The notes below the pieces were generated by a model, which was not told the DNA's origin, made no database searches, and was given only the letters and a program-made list of their open reading frames with translations. Position numbers and translations under genes: made by a program. Shown piece after piece: positions 11,401 through 24,590 of a DNA stretch of 64,000 nt. Location of the stretch: positions 6,868,700 to 6,932,699 of the forward strand of contig CM063245.1 of assembly GCA_032158295.1 (NCBI GenBank). The letters run 5' to 3'. The first letter of the stretch is position 1, and each line of letters opens with the position of its first letter. Origin of the DNA: Pycnopodia helianthoides (lineage: Eukaryota; Echinodermata; Asteroidea; Forcipulatida; Asteriidae).

Positions 11401-14119
11401 CATTGATAAGAAAAGGGCTCTTGTGGTAGCATTTCAGTTGTCTCAATACCAACAAATTCCCCATTGGTACTGTCACCACATGACTGTATGTATAAATGGG
11501 TTGTGGAGTACATCAAGTAAATGCAAAGCTGTAGATAGGTGCCTGTAGGGTCATTCAGTGCTATTTCTATGATTATAAATTCAATTTGTCATAATTTAGG
11601 GAATTGACACAGAAGCGTTGATCTGTGAGGCAACTTTGGCCTGACCTTATGAGGCTGTGGTCCCGGTGAAATACTGATGGAGAGTTGAATGCTGTTAATG
11701 CCTTCTCTATGGCCTCCCAAGAGGTCCTGGTTTTCAGTCAACAAAACCAAGACATGGATAAGGCAACTATCTGTTTAATCTCAGTGATGAAATAAAATCA
11801 TAGTAAACATTAAATCCTCAGCATACACAACATTTCAAACCAGATTCAACTTTGACAGATAACCAGCTTATAAGCGTCTTATTTTACACAGTGTCTATGT
11901 CTAGCAGAGAACTTCACTCAACACAACTGCCAAACTCCAACACAAATTATTTGAAATGGCTTTCTTTGCCTTGATTTGATTGTATCCAAAGGAATACAAC
12001 TGGGGTTGCTTATATTCCCTGGATCCCCATTGTACAACTCATGACCTAAGGGACACAGTCAACCTATGGCATTACAGTGATGAAAAACCAGCTGTTTTCA
12101 CCAACTGCAGACTACAAACTTGTATTTTGGGCTTCTTTTTGTGTGTGTGTGTTACTTGTCCCTAGTTTCTCTTGGGAACTGAATGCTTGAACCTATAAAA
12201 CTTGTCCTGTCTGCACCTGTAACCCATTCACATTTTTCCACTTGGTGAATATGTCATACATGTAGTGGGCTTGTTTCCTCCTGGTCTGTATGAGGTGATG
12301 ACCATAATGTCAATCCCTGTGTTTGATATCAGCTAAAAAACTTGGTGGCATTTAAGGCTCATAATATCATGGTGGTCCATCTTCATACGTGTAACGTGTA
12401 GATTTATATTGTCTATTATCTTCAGTGAACCAATGCAGGATGTAGATAAGTTCATAACTTTCCGAGGCTTGATTTTAGAAACAAATTACCCAGCAGGACA
12501 TTGATTTCTTTAATGTATGCTAGTGTAGTATGCATTGATTAATGGAAGAAATGGCTGTGTATTGTATGGAGGGTCTTATCATTGGTTTTTGATTTTACAG
12601 GAAAGTTGGCACACCAAAGATCTGTATGGTCACTTCCTGAATTACATTCAAGCGAAAGACTACAATGCATTATTTGTATTATTGGAAAGTAATTATGTGA
12701 ATATTATAATATTCATTTATTTACTACATGTAACCTGTGACATCACATGTTTACTAAAGAGCCACACAGAGCCTGGACTTCCTGCAGGCATGATTTGTAC
12801 ACAGCTCAATTAAAGAAAACATTAAATTTTATATTTTATGGAGATTGCACTGTCTGTATTTTTCTATCAATTTTTGATATTAAAAAATGGAGCACATCTC
12901 AAAACTTGTTTAGCTATTAGTTTTATAACTCTTGAATTTATGTGGAAACTATGACACAAAGTGTAAGATTTCCCACATGACCAGTGTACTTGCCTGCCAG
13001 AAAAGCCCTGGAGTGTACGAGGTCAATCTTGTTGTAAACTAAGGTTACATGGTCCATAGAACATTGCTTTTAGTGTAGATTTTATTTCAAATTTTAACTT
13101 ACTTTTACACAGAAGTAAATTTAAAACTTACAAAGGATAAGTTATATTTGGAGTATGACAGTTAGAATCAACAGCACAAGTTCCTTTACATAAACCTTGC
13201 CCACACTGGAGAAATGGTTGCCTGCCTAGACAAACAAAATTATGTCATTGTTATTGCTGTTGAATTCATTATGCCTGTCATTCTTGACAAGGGAAGGGTT
13301 TGCCTGAGAAGTATATACAAACCTTCAACTTTGAATGGTTGAAAAGTTCAATGATAGGCTGAAACGGTGTTCCGGTGGGTTTGAGATCACCTGTCTTTAA
13401 TGTTCCTAATGGTTGACTCGTTTTGTTTTTACATGGAAATCAAATCGTGTCATTGAGTAACAATACTTATCCTGTTTGCTGACTTATAAGTATGTGGTAA
13501 AGAAATCAGAAGTGAATAATGATGCTGAAAGTCCAAGTAGTGCTTTGAGCGGCGCTGTAAAAGGACCCAAATCAAGACAATTGTATTACATTGTAATGGA
13601 GCGGTAGAGAAGAAAGTGAATTGATATCAGGCAAACTGCAGTATCGCACACACCCTTTAAGCTCACACTAGTTCAGAAAGGAAAGTCTTGGAAATAGACC
13701 AGAATGATGATTTGTGCACATGTTGTGCGGAAAATGGTTTGTCCATATTGCAGCGTGGTAAAGTCTTGTGTGATCATCAATGGAGAGTCCATAGCTAGGT
13801 TGTAGGATGAAACCTTATAGCAATTAGTACACCCCTATGGACTATCTCATCTCCCACTAGTCATATTAACAGCTCATCAGCAAGCAAATAAATTAAAGAG
13901 TTCCTGAAATATGACCTCATAGGGAAAATCGATCCACAAAATACATTATGCAGTTGTTTGGGTTTTGTGGTTTTATGTTGTTTTGTGTGTGTGTGGTTTT
14001 TATTTGGGATTTCTTTTTAGCTTAGTTGCTGGATAGATGTTTGTATTGCATTGAGATTCTGTTGTTAACTGAGAGTAGGTTCCAATCCCGCACTGTTTGA
14101 TGACACTTGTGTCCTTGAT
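8462..14119 (+). other. Intron 2, first part
   Basis: The intron opens with the gtaagt donor at 8462 and a C-rich tract at 8491-8540. It then holds diverged tRNA-like SINE remnants: 8686-8760 (A-box-like 'aaatggtaaagagc', B-box-like 'gttcaagtc'), 9195-9270 (antisense 'ggtcgaaccgggg') and 10520-10610 (antisense 'tgatttgaactcagtacc'). From 10.6 to 14.1 kb I see no gene, structured repeat or conserved frame. Confidence 0.5.
8491..8540 (+). other. C-rich tract just after the coding-exon donor, with an acceptor-like end
   Basis: About 30 bases inside intron 2 the sequence becomes almost pure C with T/A interruptions. It includes '(ccccct)n cag' ending at 8514, which looks like a polypyrimidine tract plus 3' splice site. 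Using it would make a 53-nt intron followed by a short Pro/Thr-rich frame that soon stops. It is more likely a splicing-regulatory or simple-sequence tract. Confidence 0.45.
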
Positions 14120-14475
14120 TAATACTTGCCTTCATATTTCTTTTGTCCTTGGATAGTTAGTACAATGTATGAAATAGGGTCAAGCAGTCCTTTTAAACAA
14201 ACCAATGAAGTTAAATAACAAAGTTTACACCCCCCCCCCCCAAGCAGCGGCGTAGCCACGTCCCCCCCCCCCCCCACGAAAACAAAAACGCAATAGTGCT
14301 CACAAAAAAGAAAAGAAAAAGAGGAAAATGCATGTTTGTATAATCTAATGTAGGGAATGATCGTGATCGTGAACGCCACTGCGGCAAAAAAATGGCAAGA
14401 GTATAAGAGGATGGTGGCCCCCTGCAGTGTCCCCCTCCCAAAATAAAAGCATGACCCCACCACTGACAAACCCAT
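14120..14475 (-). repeat. Degenerate repeat with two poly-C runs and a 'ggcgtagcc' motif
   Basis: C12 (14230-14241) and C14 (14262-14275) flank 'aagcagcggcgtagccacg'. Further C-rich words occur at 14416-14490 ('ccccctgcagtg', 'cccctcccaaaa', 'ccctgggcccc'). Read on the minus strand this is '..gtggctacgccgctg..', a phrase common in transposon ends of marine invertebrates from my memory. The minus-strand open frames over 14119-14673 are poly-Gly by-products. A SINE-like fragment ('aggttccaatcccgc..gacacttgtgtccttga') adjoins at about 14065-14125. Confidence 0.5.
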
Positions 14476-15320
14476 TTCCCCTGGGCCCCAACGAAATAAA
14501 AAGGGTAAACAAATTGGGATAAGGTTTTCCTTTGCTGCTTTTAAATCAGTTTCAATATATTTCCTAGTTAGATAAAGATATGTAGTAATTCTCTTGTACT
14601 TTCCTGTAAATGTATGTATAGTTTGGATTTTTTGTGTTGAGTACTGCAAGTGTACTTGAAGAGGGTCTAGCAAGTATTCTATGGGTCCTATAGGGTCCAG
14701 TTAATGTTTAAATCTGTTCATACTGTTGTAATGTGTGAACTTCCCTCAAGAGTGTTCAAGGCTACTCATCATGACACTGGAAAGTAGTCTTGTAGGTCTG
14801 ACCCCAATGGAATCTCAGCTGGCTGTAATTCTGACCATCAGTGTTGGTCTGTAAAGACTGCTTTTAATCTCTAGCTGCCTCTATGCTTCATAATTCCTGC
14901 TACTTCAGTTAGTACAGGATTTGAACTACAAGCAACTGTTGTAGTACAGCTTAGAGGTGCAGATAGCAATAGGTTCCTCAAGTGTTACACTTGACTGGTA
15001 CTCTGCATGTTGGATCATTTGTACTTGACAAGGCATGCCAGTTGGAGCTTTCATCATAGTGTAGATATCTGTCTTGTGTTGGACACCTTGCATATTGTTG
15101 ATTAGTTGAAACCTCAAATGCCCAATACTATAGTTTGCCCAATACTATAGTTTTTTTTGGAGCAATATGAAGGGCAGTGGGTTATGGATTCTATCTTTGT
15201 AAACTTCTATGTCAATGATTCTGGAACCATTGGTTACAAGGTCAAGGTCAGCGAGGTCCAACAGTGAGAGCGTGCAATCTATTTTCTTATGAAATTACCA
15301 GAAAGGTGGCAAGCACCCGT

Positions 15321-15519
15321 AAGCCCTTTTCACACGACGAGAAAATAACCGATGTCCCTTGCTACAAGATTTAGTAATGTTTGAGAAGGTTTCACTGGGT
15401 GTCTAGAAAGTTCCAACAGTGTTGTCCTTTCACATGAAGTGCAATTTGTAAAACTTCACACCCTTGCTAAAATTAAGCAAGGGACCCCAGCTAAATTGCT
15501 CTCGTGTGAAAAGGACTTT
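15321..15519. mobile_element. MITE with 'cccttttcacacga' terminal inverted repeats
   Basis: 'aagcccttttcacacgacgag' at the left (from 15321) is mirrored by 'ctctcgtgtgaaaaggactt' at the right (to 15518). Subterminal 'tcccttgct' and 'agcaaggga' also pair. It is about 199 bp with no coding capacity. Confidence 0.8.
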
Positions 15520-16009
15520 AGAAGGTATTCTGACATAGTATAAGAGATGAAGAACAGGAATTAACAAATTCCTTCATGCATGTTATGAGTGAACCAGGTT
15601 TCAAAACTGAGTCAAAACTCTTTAGTCTGTTTATGTAAAATCTCCTTTCAAGTTTTTTGACAAAATATGTGTCCAGATACAAGTAAACACATGTTCGGCC
15701 TATGAATTGAAGTACTGTACGTTTTTCTGTGTAGTTACTTTGTTTAAACCTTTAAGGATTACAAATCAACTAAAGTGATTTTTCCAGTTGTGCAAAAGCG
15801 TTCATCATTCCATTAAACACACCTACACACCTAATCTATATGCTACTAGTTCATTCACATCATCATGAAATACAATTAAATTTATTTATAAACCACTGAG
15901 GAAGCAGTTACACAAACTTGATAGATTAAACTGCGTTTTAAAAACTCTTTTATTTGAAAACTCAATTTTTAAATTGTGAATACTTCTCTACAGATGATTG
16001 TATTAGTTA

Positions 16010-16136
16010 TCACACAAGCGCAAGTGGAATACGAAGAAATATAGCGTGTCTGCGTCCCATATCCAATGAGGCTGAGATGGATGTGGGGCTTAGCCGTACT
16101 ATAATTTCCATATTCCACAAGCGCGCTTGTGAGAGT
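16010..16136. mobile_element. Foldback element ('cacaagcgc' arms)
   Basis: The left arm (16010-16044, 'cacacaagcgcaagtggaat') pairs with the right arm (16100-16135, 'attccacaagcgcgcttgtgag'). The overlapping 60-72-codon frames on both strands are a consequence of the inverted structure. Confidence 0.7.
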
Positions 16137-16216
16137 GAATTTATCTTCAAGCAAACTTGGCGTGCATGTTGATTTTTTTGTTAGTTTTAGGAATGGGTAC
16201 CCATCAGTAAAGTAAG

Positions 16217-16358
16217 GCCAAGTCCAAATTGGCAGCTATGGCTACAGCTACGGCTGAGTGGATCACCGCTTCATCATGCATTGAAGTATAGGATGTCCTT
16301 AGCAACACCCTTAGCAACAGCAGTAGCCGTAGGCATAGCTGCCAACTTGGGTACAGCA
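16217..16358. mobile_element. Foldback MITE ('ttggcagctatggctac' arms)
   Basis: The left arm (16217-16256, 'ccaagtccaaattggcagc', then 'tatggctacagctacggct') pairs with the right arm (about 16318-16354, 'agccgtaggcatagctgcc', then 'aacttggg'). The middle contains 'ccttagcaacacccttagcaacag', a short duplication. Confidence 0.75.
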
Positions 16359-18693
16359 TTAGTTTCCTTTACAAATAGGCATGGAAATTTACGTTAACTT
16401 AATGTACATGTAATGGTAGTTTCAAAGAAAATTTTAAGTACCATCTATGATTGAAATGCTTGGTAGGCTTGAGGAGAGCCTGGACACTAGAGGGCTCTGT
16501 TATCATGACCTTCTGGCTTATCCACACAGTTAAAGCATGTCAAGACGATCAAATCATGCACAGCATGCATTCTTCACTCAGCAACACACGTATACCACAC
16601 GGTACATGTATCTAAGGATGTTGTTCATGTTGCAGCTTCTGATTAGCATCTGATATTGATTCAGCTGAAACCAACATACATGTAACTGTGTTATACACAT
16701 AAACAAATGTTCTTAATAGAATAACTAGATGTAGGTTGACTTTTGACCCATGCCAATAAATGATGTGATTGAATACTGCATCATGCTCTCCAGGCTGCAG
16801 TGGTGATACCTTAGTAGTCAGAAGGGAGTGTGGTGCAATGAGTCATTGTTAGCATGCAAACTATACAGATCCAATCTCGGCCATGTAATAAACCATTATT
16901 TCCTACAAGAAATGATGATCTACGAGTAACCTGACCTGCCATGTTGTCTGAATCAAGTAACTCACTACCAAGAAGTTATCCTTGTCCCATACTGCAATAA
17001 ACACCAGGGTTGGGTGTAACTTGTTGATAGATTGGGAACACTGCTTAAACGCACTAATTAAAGTCAAACAAGTAAAGGGAACAAGAGTAAATATTGGTTT
17101 AATTGGATGTCATATTTCTATTGATGGTAGGCTTTAGAAAAGTTAAACAGCCTACCCAGTAGTGGGGTCACCACTGCTGAGCGGATGATGTCAATTACTT
17201 AGTCGTGGACTGAAAAGCATCTCAGATGTTGGTTGATGTGGTGCATAGCTATCCCTTCCTATTCCCTTATATTCCAAAATAGTACTTGTACATGTACAGT
17301 TGTGCATTATATGTGTAGTCTTTTTTTCGTTGTAAGAGTGAATTAAAGTGAAGTGGTGGCCCATGTGTATATTTTTGGTTTAACAGTTAGATTATATCCT
17401 CTCTACATGTAAAATTTTTTTTGTTTCACTTACATGATAATTAAACCACAAGATAATTGCAATGGTGCTCACTCAGTACAAACAAGTGGATTATAGCTTA
17501 GCAATGATAATCAGCAAATGAACTTGCGTTAACTTTGAGATATTTTGATTAACTACATCTTGGAAATGTTTGTTCACTATTCATGTTATTGTAGTGTCAA
17601 CAACATTCTTGCCTGTTAGATGACTTTGAGAAACATCCCAAATTGTAAATCTCACATTACCAGGGCAAGGGGAAAAATAACATACCTCAGCTACTTTCCA
17701 GGCAATAGCTATTTCACTGTCCATGCAAGTCTTTCTGACTTGATGCTTTTTTCATCTCAGACTAACCATTAGGGCACACTGTGGTCTCACTGTGTACTGC
17801 ATGCTTCTATAAACAACTATCCAATCTTCTACTAGTTAGTACTACTCTCGGAATTAAAACAGAAACAATGGAAATGAAAAATAAAAGGGTCATTTAAGAG
17901 GCTGCTGAAAAACATAAAGCAAAATACAACATGATGAAAAGCAGATTAAAAGACCCATTTGTGATTGGTTGAATTTGTGTGCTTAACTATGGACTCTTCT
18001 CAGATCATTTTCAGTTTGCAAATGACACTTGCACATGGGTAGCTTTCGAAGGGGCACCAAGGCCAAGATTCAGGCCAACAAAGGCCATGTAGTTCCATGC
18101 CTGACAAAAGTGTCTGGTCTTCAACAAAAGTCCATAGGAGAACAAACAAATGAAAAATGCCCATTCCGATAATTGTGTGTGCATTTTATAGCTTTAGCTG
18201 TTTTAGTTGTCTCTGTGATCAAATGTTTGAGTATCATTGTAGGATTGTACCCTACATGTGCATGCACACATGCTTGAGTTTACCAATCAGCGATATTTAT
18301 TAGGGTTAAGCATGATGAATAAGTCTTATTTGTCATCTAATGATACAATTTTCCTTCTCAAAGGGGAAATACTATGGAATGTGATTGACTAGGAGAAACC
18401 TGTCTGGGCTGGATAGACTCTCCAGAGATCAAAATGACTGATTAGGTTCAATATTGAAAATGGAAAAATGTCCTCAAAGATAATTGTTCAGTGACAATTT
18501 TTACATTGGTATGTCATTTGAAATACTGGATTCACACATTAGTAGATATTTTGAAGGACAGATCAATCCTTCTTTTTTTTTTAAGGAATTTAAACCCAAA
18601 CAACCACAGAAAGCACCTCAAGCATTAGTAAGACAGTGAACCCGGAGTATCAATACAGAGTACTTTCTTTATTAGATGTCTGTATTGGTAAAA

Positions 18694-18957
18694 ACGTGTA
18701 TGTGCACAGCCACAATCATGGCTACACATTTTTTGTGTGTGTCCATGTTATGAACAACACTTTGAAAACCAGTGATGTAACAGCTATTTCAATGTTTTTT
18801 GTAAATTGATTAACCAGCGGTGTGTGAATGAAGAGTAGAAAGTACTTGAGTTTGTCGAATACAAGATCTGCAAAGAGTTACTCAATATTTATGTGTAGTT
18901 TGTTTGGTGTCTTTGTAACAAAAAGTGTACCCACGATTGTGGCTGTGCACGTATCTA
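18694..18957. repeat. Inverted repeat pair ('gtgcacagccacaat')
   Basis: 'acgtgtatgtgcacagccac..gctacac' (18694-18727) and 'gtgtacccacgattgtggct..cacgt' (18925-18957) are reverse complements with few mismatches and are separated by about 200 bp. Similarity fades outside the arms. It is probably an old foldback element. Confidence 0.6.
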
Positions 18958-21900
18958 ATGTGAAGGCAAACATACAAGACTAAAGTGTTTGGAATCTACT
19001 CTGAGTCTGGTTTCTCATTATTGGTCAACAATCGATATTAAATAAAGGATTCTGGATTCTACCACTTCATCCCCATTTGATACTAGTTTAGATATTAATG
19101 TTTAAACAATCTACTCACCCATAGATGAACTTTTTTCCTTATTATAAACAAGGTATACATATAACAAAGATACTTGTACTTGTCACTGTTGAAATTCTAA
19201 TCAGTACAATCTGCACCTGTGTTCCCAAGCTGTGGGGTAGCCTAAGGAAAAATACATATTGACCTATTAATAGTTACAGTAGGTATGATTTATCAAACAC
19301 TCTCAATATATCTGACATCACTATAAAACTAGTCAAAGAAATAGCCAAGTAGCCTGCTAAATGCACCACATAGTCTCCAAGTGATCTTTCTAGGAGTACA
19401 TGTACACTTTGTCCTCAAGATTAAACCACATTTCAAAGTTCTCCTATAACTTGTACTTGACTCCTAGCATGTGTTTTTGGAACAGTTTTAAAGATCACTC
19501 TAAGGTCTTTGTATATTTATGAGGAGTATCAGATGTACCAAAGAATTAAAGAACAAAAAGGACCAATTGTTTTTGGTTCCAACCAGAATCACAACTCCAA
19601 TCCAAGTGTGTTTAACTGTCATGCAGTGAGAGCACTAGGTTTAAGACTTTACCCACATGTGTACCTGAACACATAGGCCCTACATGTAAGAGAAGGCTGG
19701 GTATAACAGCCCTGCCCTAGATTGTTTGGGTTTTCATTCTACATGTATCAAGGTATGTAAACAAATATCATTCTTGATCTGCAATTTTTCTGTTAAAATT
19801 GCAAGTTAAAGCACCTAGGCTACACAGATAAACTGTGTCAGGCTAATGTAGTATCTTCTTACATAGACAGCAGTGGATCTAGATGTGTAGGCCTCATCTT
19901 GACCTCTTTGTACAAGGACAATCCTATCTGTAACCGTGTGGATCTCTGGTAAATGCCACCCCTTGCTATTTACTCAACAACTAAGCAGAGATTCAATTAA
20001 TCTGGCCTCCTGTGAAGAATTAACCTTTAAGAAAAAGGAGGTTGTCCTGTAAGCAATACTCCACTGCTCAAGCTAACCTGAATTACATCAAGAATCATAA
20101 TGGCCTATTACCAAATAACATGTTTTGGTCAAGTTGTCATGGTGATTGTAAGAAGGATGGATTCTCTGCTTCAAACACACAATGCACCTGTACATTATTC
20201 ATTTACTCAGCGGTTCTTTTTGCAGATGAAAAGGAACAGATTAAACCATCTGCTAGCCCTACCTCCATGTACAATGTCTTCCGGTGTCTGTAACCCCAGA
20301 GACCCCCATGAGACTGGCTCATCTGGTATACAGTATTTACCAAGATTTCTGATCCTTCTTAACTTGATTCATTTATTACCCCATTTATCCAACCATCTGG
20401 GCTGGATTTCCAGCTAAAGCAATATTCTGGTCAGGTCAGAAGCAAGGCTTTACATGGTTGCCAAGGAAGTCTGTCAATTGCATTTTTCTGAACCAATAAA
20501 AATATTTGCTAATATTATGTGTTGGTGATTGGTATGAAGATCAGTCTGCCTGAAGAGTATTGTATAAGCTTTATTCTTAACAGAATTATAAATGACCAAT
20601 GCTCACATGTATTACTTGCAGCTTGTGGTGTGACTATGTAGAGGTTGTTTTGGGTATTGTAGTCGGCATTACTGTTTAATTGTGCCCTTGTGGAGTGTCT
20701 GTAGCAATTGTAGAAGTAAATCCAACAAGGGTATCTCATGACCCGGGCATGGCTGAAGCTAACAGGCAGGCAGACGGATGAGTCTTGCATCCACTGACTA
20801 GACGTGACAGCATGGTAAGAATAGCTTCTCAGGTGACAAGCTGTGTAGCTTTGAACTTTCTACATCTGGGTTAGATAGCGACATGAAGATATTTTTAGCG
20901 CATGCAGGTGGATTGGATGAAGGCTTTCTACATTGATGAGTATAACCACTTGTCTTGTTTAAGGAGCAGAGTTGATCGTATTTTATATTCTTATCCCCTC
21001 CTAATGTCTTAAGTACAATTTCTAAGACGTTGATGTACTTGTTGTTGGCCAATACTATAGAAATATATCAACTGAAATGTAAGCAGTTGAATGATTTCAA
21101 CCATGAAGCCTGCTTACTGTGTTTGTTAGAGGAACTCAAACCATTGATTGTCCAGCACAGTTGATTAATTGCAAGGCAAGTCAATGGATTGTGAAGTACA
21201 ATCATCCCAAGTAAGTCCCCTAGTTTAGAACACCAAGTTCTTCCAATTATGTTTCCAATAGTAAAACTTGCACAGGGCTGACCCAGAGAATATTATGTCT
21301 TGTATCAGGCATATGAATTGGTCCTTATGGAGAAGTCTGTTGAACCTTTGGAGAATTAAAAGACCCAACTATCAATATATATAGTCAAAATAAGAAGAAT
21401 TTTGCTGTACAAGTTTCAAAGGGGAAATGTAATGGGCCAATACAGTGACACAAGATGTGTCACAGTCTTGAGTCCATGGATGGTTGAGATTGTTTGTTTG
21501 GTCCAGGGAAAGCACAGACATTACCTGCAGGGTTGGCAGTGGAAGTGAATGTGTTACCCCACACTACCCGTGCTGGGTGTCTTTGCAGTACTGTGTGTGC
21601 TTCTTGATCATAACTTGTCTTCAAGTAGTTGACATGCCATTATGTTACTAGCATATAATGTAGTCTTTCTTACAAGATTTTTTTACTGCAATCTTTCTGT
21701 TTAATTGATGCTTTCTGTCTGTGGTCGAACACAACATTTACACAGAAAAAGTTCAGCTGACATCTGAAGGTCAGGAGAAATTCATGAGGCTGTCCTCACT
21801 TCATAAATTACATATTTTGTGACCATGGTAACAGCATTCCCTGAGTAGCCAGCTTTTGTTTGTTCAAGAAGTAACCTACCTCAGTCTGACTTTTGTTTTG

Positions 21901-23861
21901 GTGCATTTGGAGAATGATGCATTAGTCCTTATACCAAAGTGAAAGGTAGTCTGTCTGCAGCTTGATATGGATCGTAGAGGTCAACGTGGGCCTTATTTAC
22001 AAGTTTGCCAGTTTAAGTCTTATTCCCTGAATACTTTGTGTTGTTTTAAATACGTGTCCCGTCTTGTAGTGAATGGTCTGCGCAAACAATGCCCCCACGT
22101 ATGCAGCAATTTACTCGTTAAGCTAACCTGACCAGTTTGGTCTTTTTGCAAGGACAACCTTACTTTACAAATAACAACTTTGATGATAATAGTAACAACA
22201 ATTAAACATTCTACTCAATGCTATCAGAATGCTTTACAGGGATTCTACTTATTATTACCTGAAGGTGGGTTTTTTTTAAGAAGAAGGAAATATTGAATGA
22301 TGTCCAGTTGATACTTTTGTGCCAAGCTACCTTGTCCATGCCACTGTACAAGTTTGTAATATACTTGTTACTTTTCCCATTATATAGGCTTTAAAAAAAT
22401 CATTTTAATTATGCTCTGTGGGAACACACACAACAATTGGCCTCGCTATTGATGTGGCGTCACTGGAGAGAAACGTAACCAAAACTGAAAAAATTCTGAA
22501 TCTCATTGTAACTATACAGGCACATGCTGCTGTGGCAGCGAAAGCATTTTGTAACATTTCATCAAATACATTATAATACACTTTATCATAAACTTTAATT
22601 AACTTTCAAGTGGGTAAATGTTATCATTAAAAAGGATATTTTGATATGGATGACTTCATTGCTGGCTGGCCTGCTGCCCATAACTTGATTGCTTTGTAAT
22701 TGTAAAACATTGTCTGAGTACCAGTACTTTGTGCTGGTATCGTCCAGGAAATAATGTACAGGTATGAACAGCTAGCATGATGTACATGCACAAAGTAACT
22801 TCTGAACCATTCTTTACCATTCAAGCTCTTGCTGCTTCAAACCGGTCTTACTCAACTTTAAACAAATTTATAAACCTGACGTTTGGATCGTTTTTTGACA
22901 CTTTACTTAGCCCAGTGACATTTTACTTCAAACCTTTTCACAAACGAATGTATGTATGTATTCAAGGTTGACTGATGGAAGTTACCTACGTACTGGTAGA
23001 GATATACGTACTGTACATGGACTTGGTTTCACAAAACATGGCGGGGTTAGAGAGGGCAAGCATGAGTGTGTAGCTAGCTTGAATGTGAACAAATGTGCAC
23101 CAGATCACTGCATCATCAAAACATACTAGCCAATTAGCCTAGAAACACATCTGTTGTACACCAAGAGACCTATCTGAACTGCAATTTGTAGTATCCTCAA
23201 GATTATGGGGAGTGGATGCAAGTGAACGATGCTTGGCCTAGATTGGGATTGAGTGGGTGTATGGATGGTTACCTGATGGGTAAGCCAGATTCTATCATCC
23301 ACACACGCTAACTCAAGTCTGCTGGCTCAAGAATACATGCTAGTTTGGGCAAACTGTGAAAGGATTTAAAAGTAGAAATAAGACATTGGTAGAACCCAGG
23401 GAGAGGGCTAGTTTGTTTTAGGTATAGCACATTAATTGTATGTTCATGTAGTGTAGTTAGATAATCTGCAACATTGAATAACAGTACATGTGTACTTTCA
23501 ATTCACTGGAAACCGAAGTGTCTCATACACAAAATCATTTCAATTCATTTTATTGTTAATGTATGTAGGCCAAGATGCATATCATCAATATTGAGACACC
23601 ACAAGGCAGCGGTCATGTTGGTTTTGGATGGATGCCCTGGCTAGGTCATGTTATAATAACCTAAAAACAGCACAACATCCTTCTTTCTTGCCTCCTTGCT
23701 TTGACTTGAAACATTTGTGGTGTTCATTTCAAGGAAACGATGTAAGGTATGAATCCATAGAGAGGGTTGTGGTAACATAATGAACTATCAGTATGAGTTG
23801 TACAATGTGTTAGCTCCTATAGTGCAACAATTCAATCAGTGTCCTTTAACATGGTCATTTC

Positions 23862-24246
23862 TTAAAGGCACTGGACACTATTGGTAATTACTCAAAATAA
23901 TTGTTAGCATAAAAACTTACTTGGTAGCGAGCATGGGGGAGAGCTGTTGATAGTATAAAACATTGTGAAAAAGGGCTCCCTCTGAAGTAACGTAGTTTTT
24001 GAGAAAGAAGTAAATTCTCAGTAAAATATTTGAATTGATTTTGAGACCTCACGCGTGAGGTCTCGAAATCAAGCATCTGAAAGCACACAACTTTGTGTGA
24101 CAAGGTTATTATCTCCATTATTATCTCGCAACTTCGACGACCAATTGAGTTATTTTTTCACAGGTTTGTTATTTTGTGCAATGTTGAGATACACCAACTG
24201 GGAATACTGGTCTTTGACAATTACCAAAGGTGTCCAGTGTCTTTAA
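23862..24246. mobile_element. 385-bp palindromic MITE, terminal repeats of about 28 bp
   Basis: The left end 'ttaaaggcactggacacta' plus 'ttggtaatt' and the right end 'aattaccaaaggtgtccagt' plus 'gtctttaa' are reverse complements with two or three mismatches. At the centre lies a perfect 22-bp palindrome (24043-24064, gagacctcacg then its complement), extending to 34 bp with one mismatch (24037-24070). I recall this family as abundant in sea-star DNA. No transposase is encoded. The two open frames over it come from its symmetry. Confidence 0.85.
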
Positions 24247-24261
24247 TATATAGATAATTTA

Positions 24262-24590
24262 GTTCTTAAAGCATGCTGCCAACATTGGTTATTATCAAAG
24301 ACCAGTATCCACACTTTGATGTGACCTAACACTTACATGAAATAACAAACCTGTTAAAGTTTAAGCTCAATGGTCATCGGCATCAAAAGAAAATAGTTAA
24401 AAACATTCTTATATGTTTTCACTGTTTCCAAACATCAAATTTCGGACTTGCGAGATCAAACTTGATTGTTGTATTCATTTCTCAGAAACGCAACATAAAT
24501 TTCAGGGTAAGTTTTCCACCATGACTATCTTTACACATGGTGTAAGTTATTTGTAAATCTGTCAACATTCACATTTTTAATCTTGCAAAT
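24262..24590 (+). mobile_element. Dispersed element, copy 1, related to the adjacent 385-bp MITE
   Basis: It begins 'cttaaagcatgctgccaacattgg', followed by 'caaagaccagtatcc', 'aataacaaacctgtt', 'aagtttaagctcaatgg', 'ggacttgcgagatcaaa', 'catttctcagaaacgc' and 'ttttccaccatgac'. The same ordered words recur at 32.19-32.42 kb plus 33.33-33.42 kb, and at 37.86-38.16 kb. The first third resembles the neighbouring MITE read in the opposite orientation. It is non-coding. Confidence 0.7.

Larger units (their letters stand above)
14476..23861 (+). other. Intron 2, second part
   Basis: Apart from the four inverted-repeat elements between 15.3 and 19.0 kb this is plain AT-rich intron. From 19.0 to 23.86 kb I see no repeat structure, splice-bounded conserved exon or RNA gene. 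Open frames of 63-105 codons at 20.0-21.05 kb have no recognisable motif and show no matching splice sites. Confidence 0.45.

Noticed and set aside
14119..14673. 184-codon minus-strand frame
   Set aside because: It crosses poly-C runs and repeat DNA. The Gly runs and hydrophobic stretches reflect composition, with no domain.
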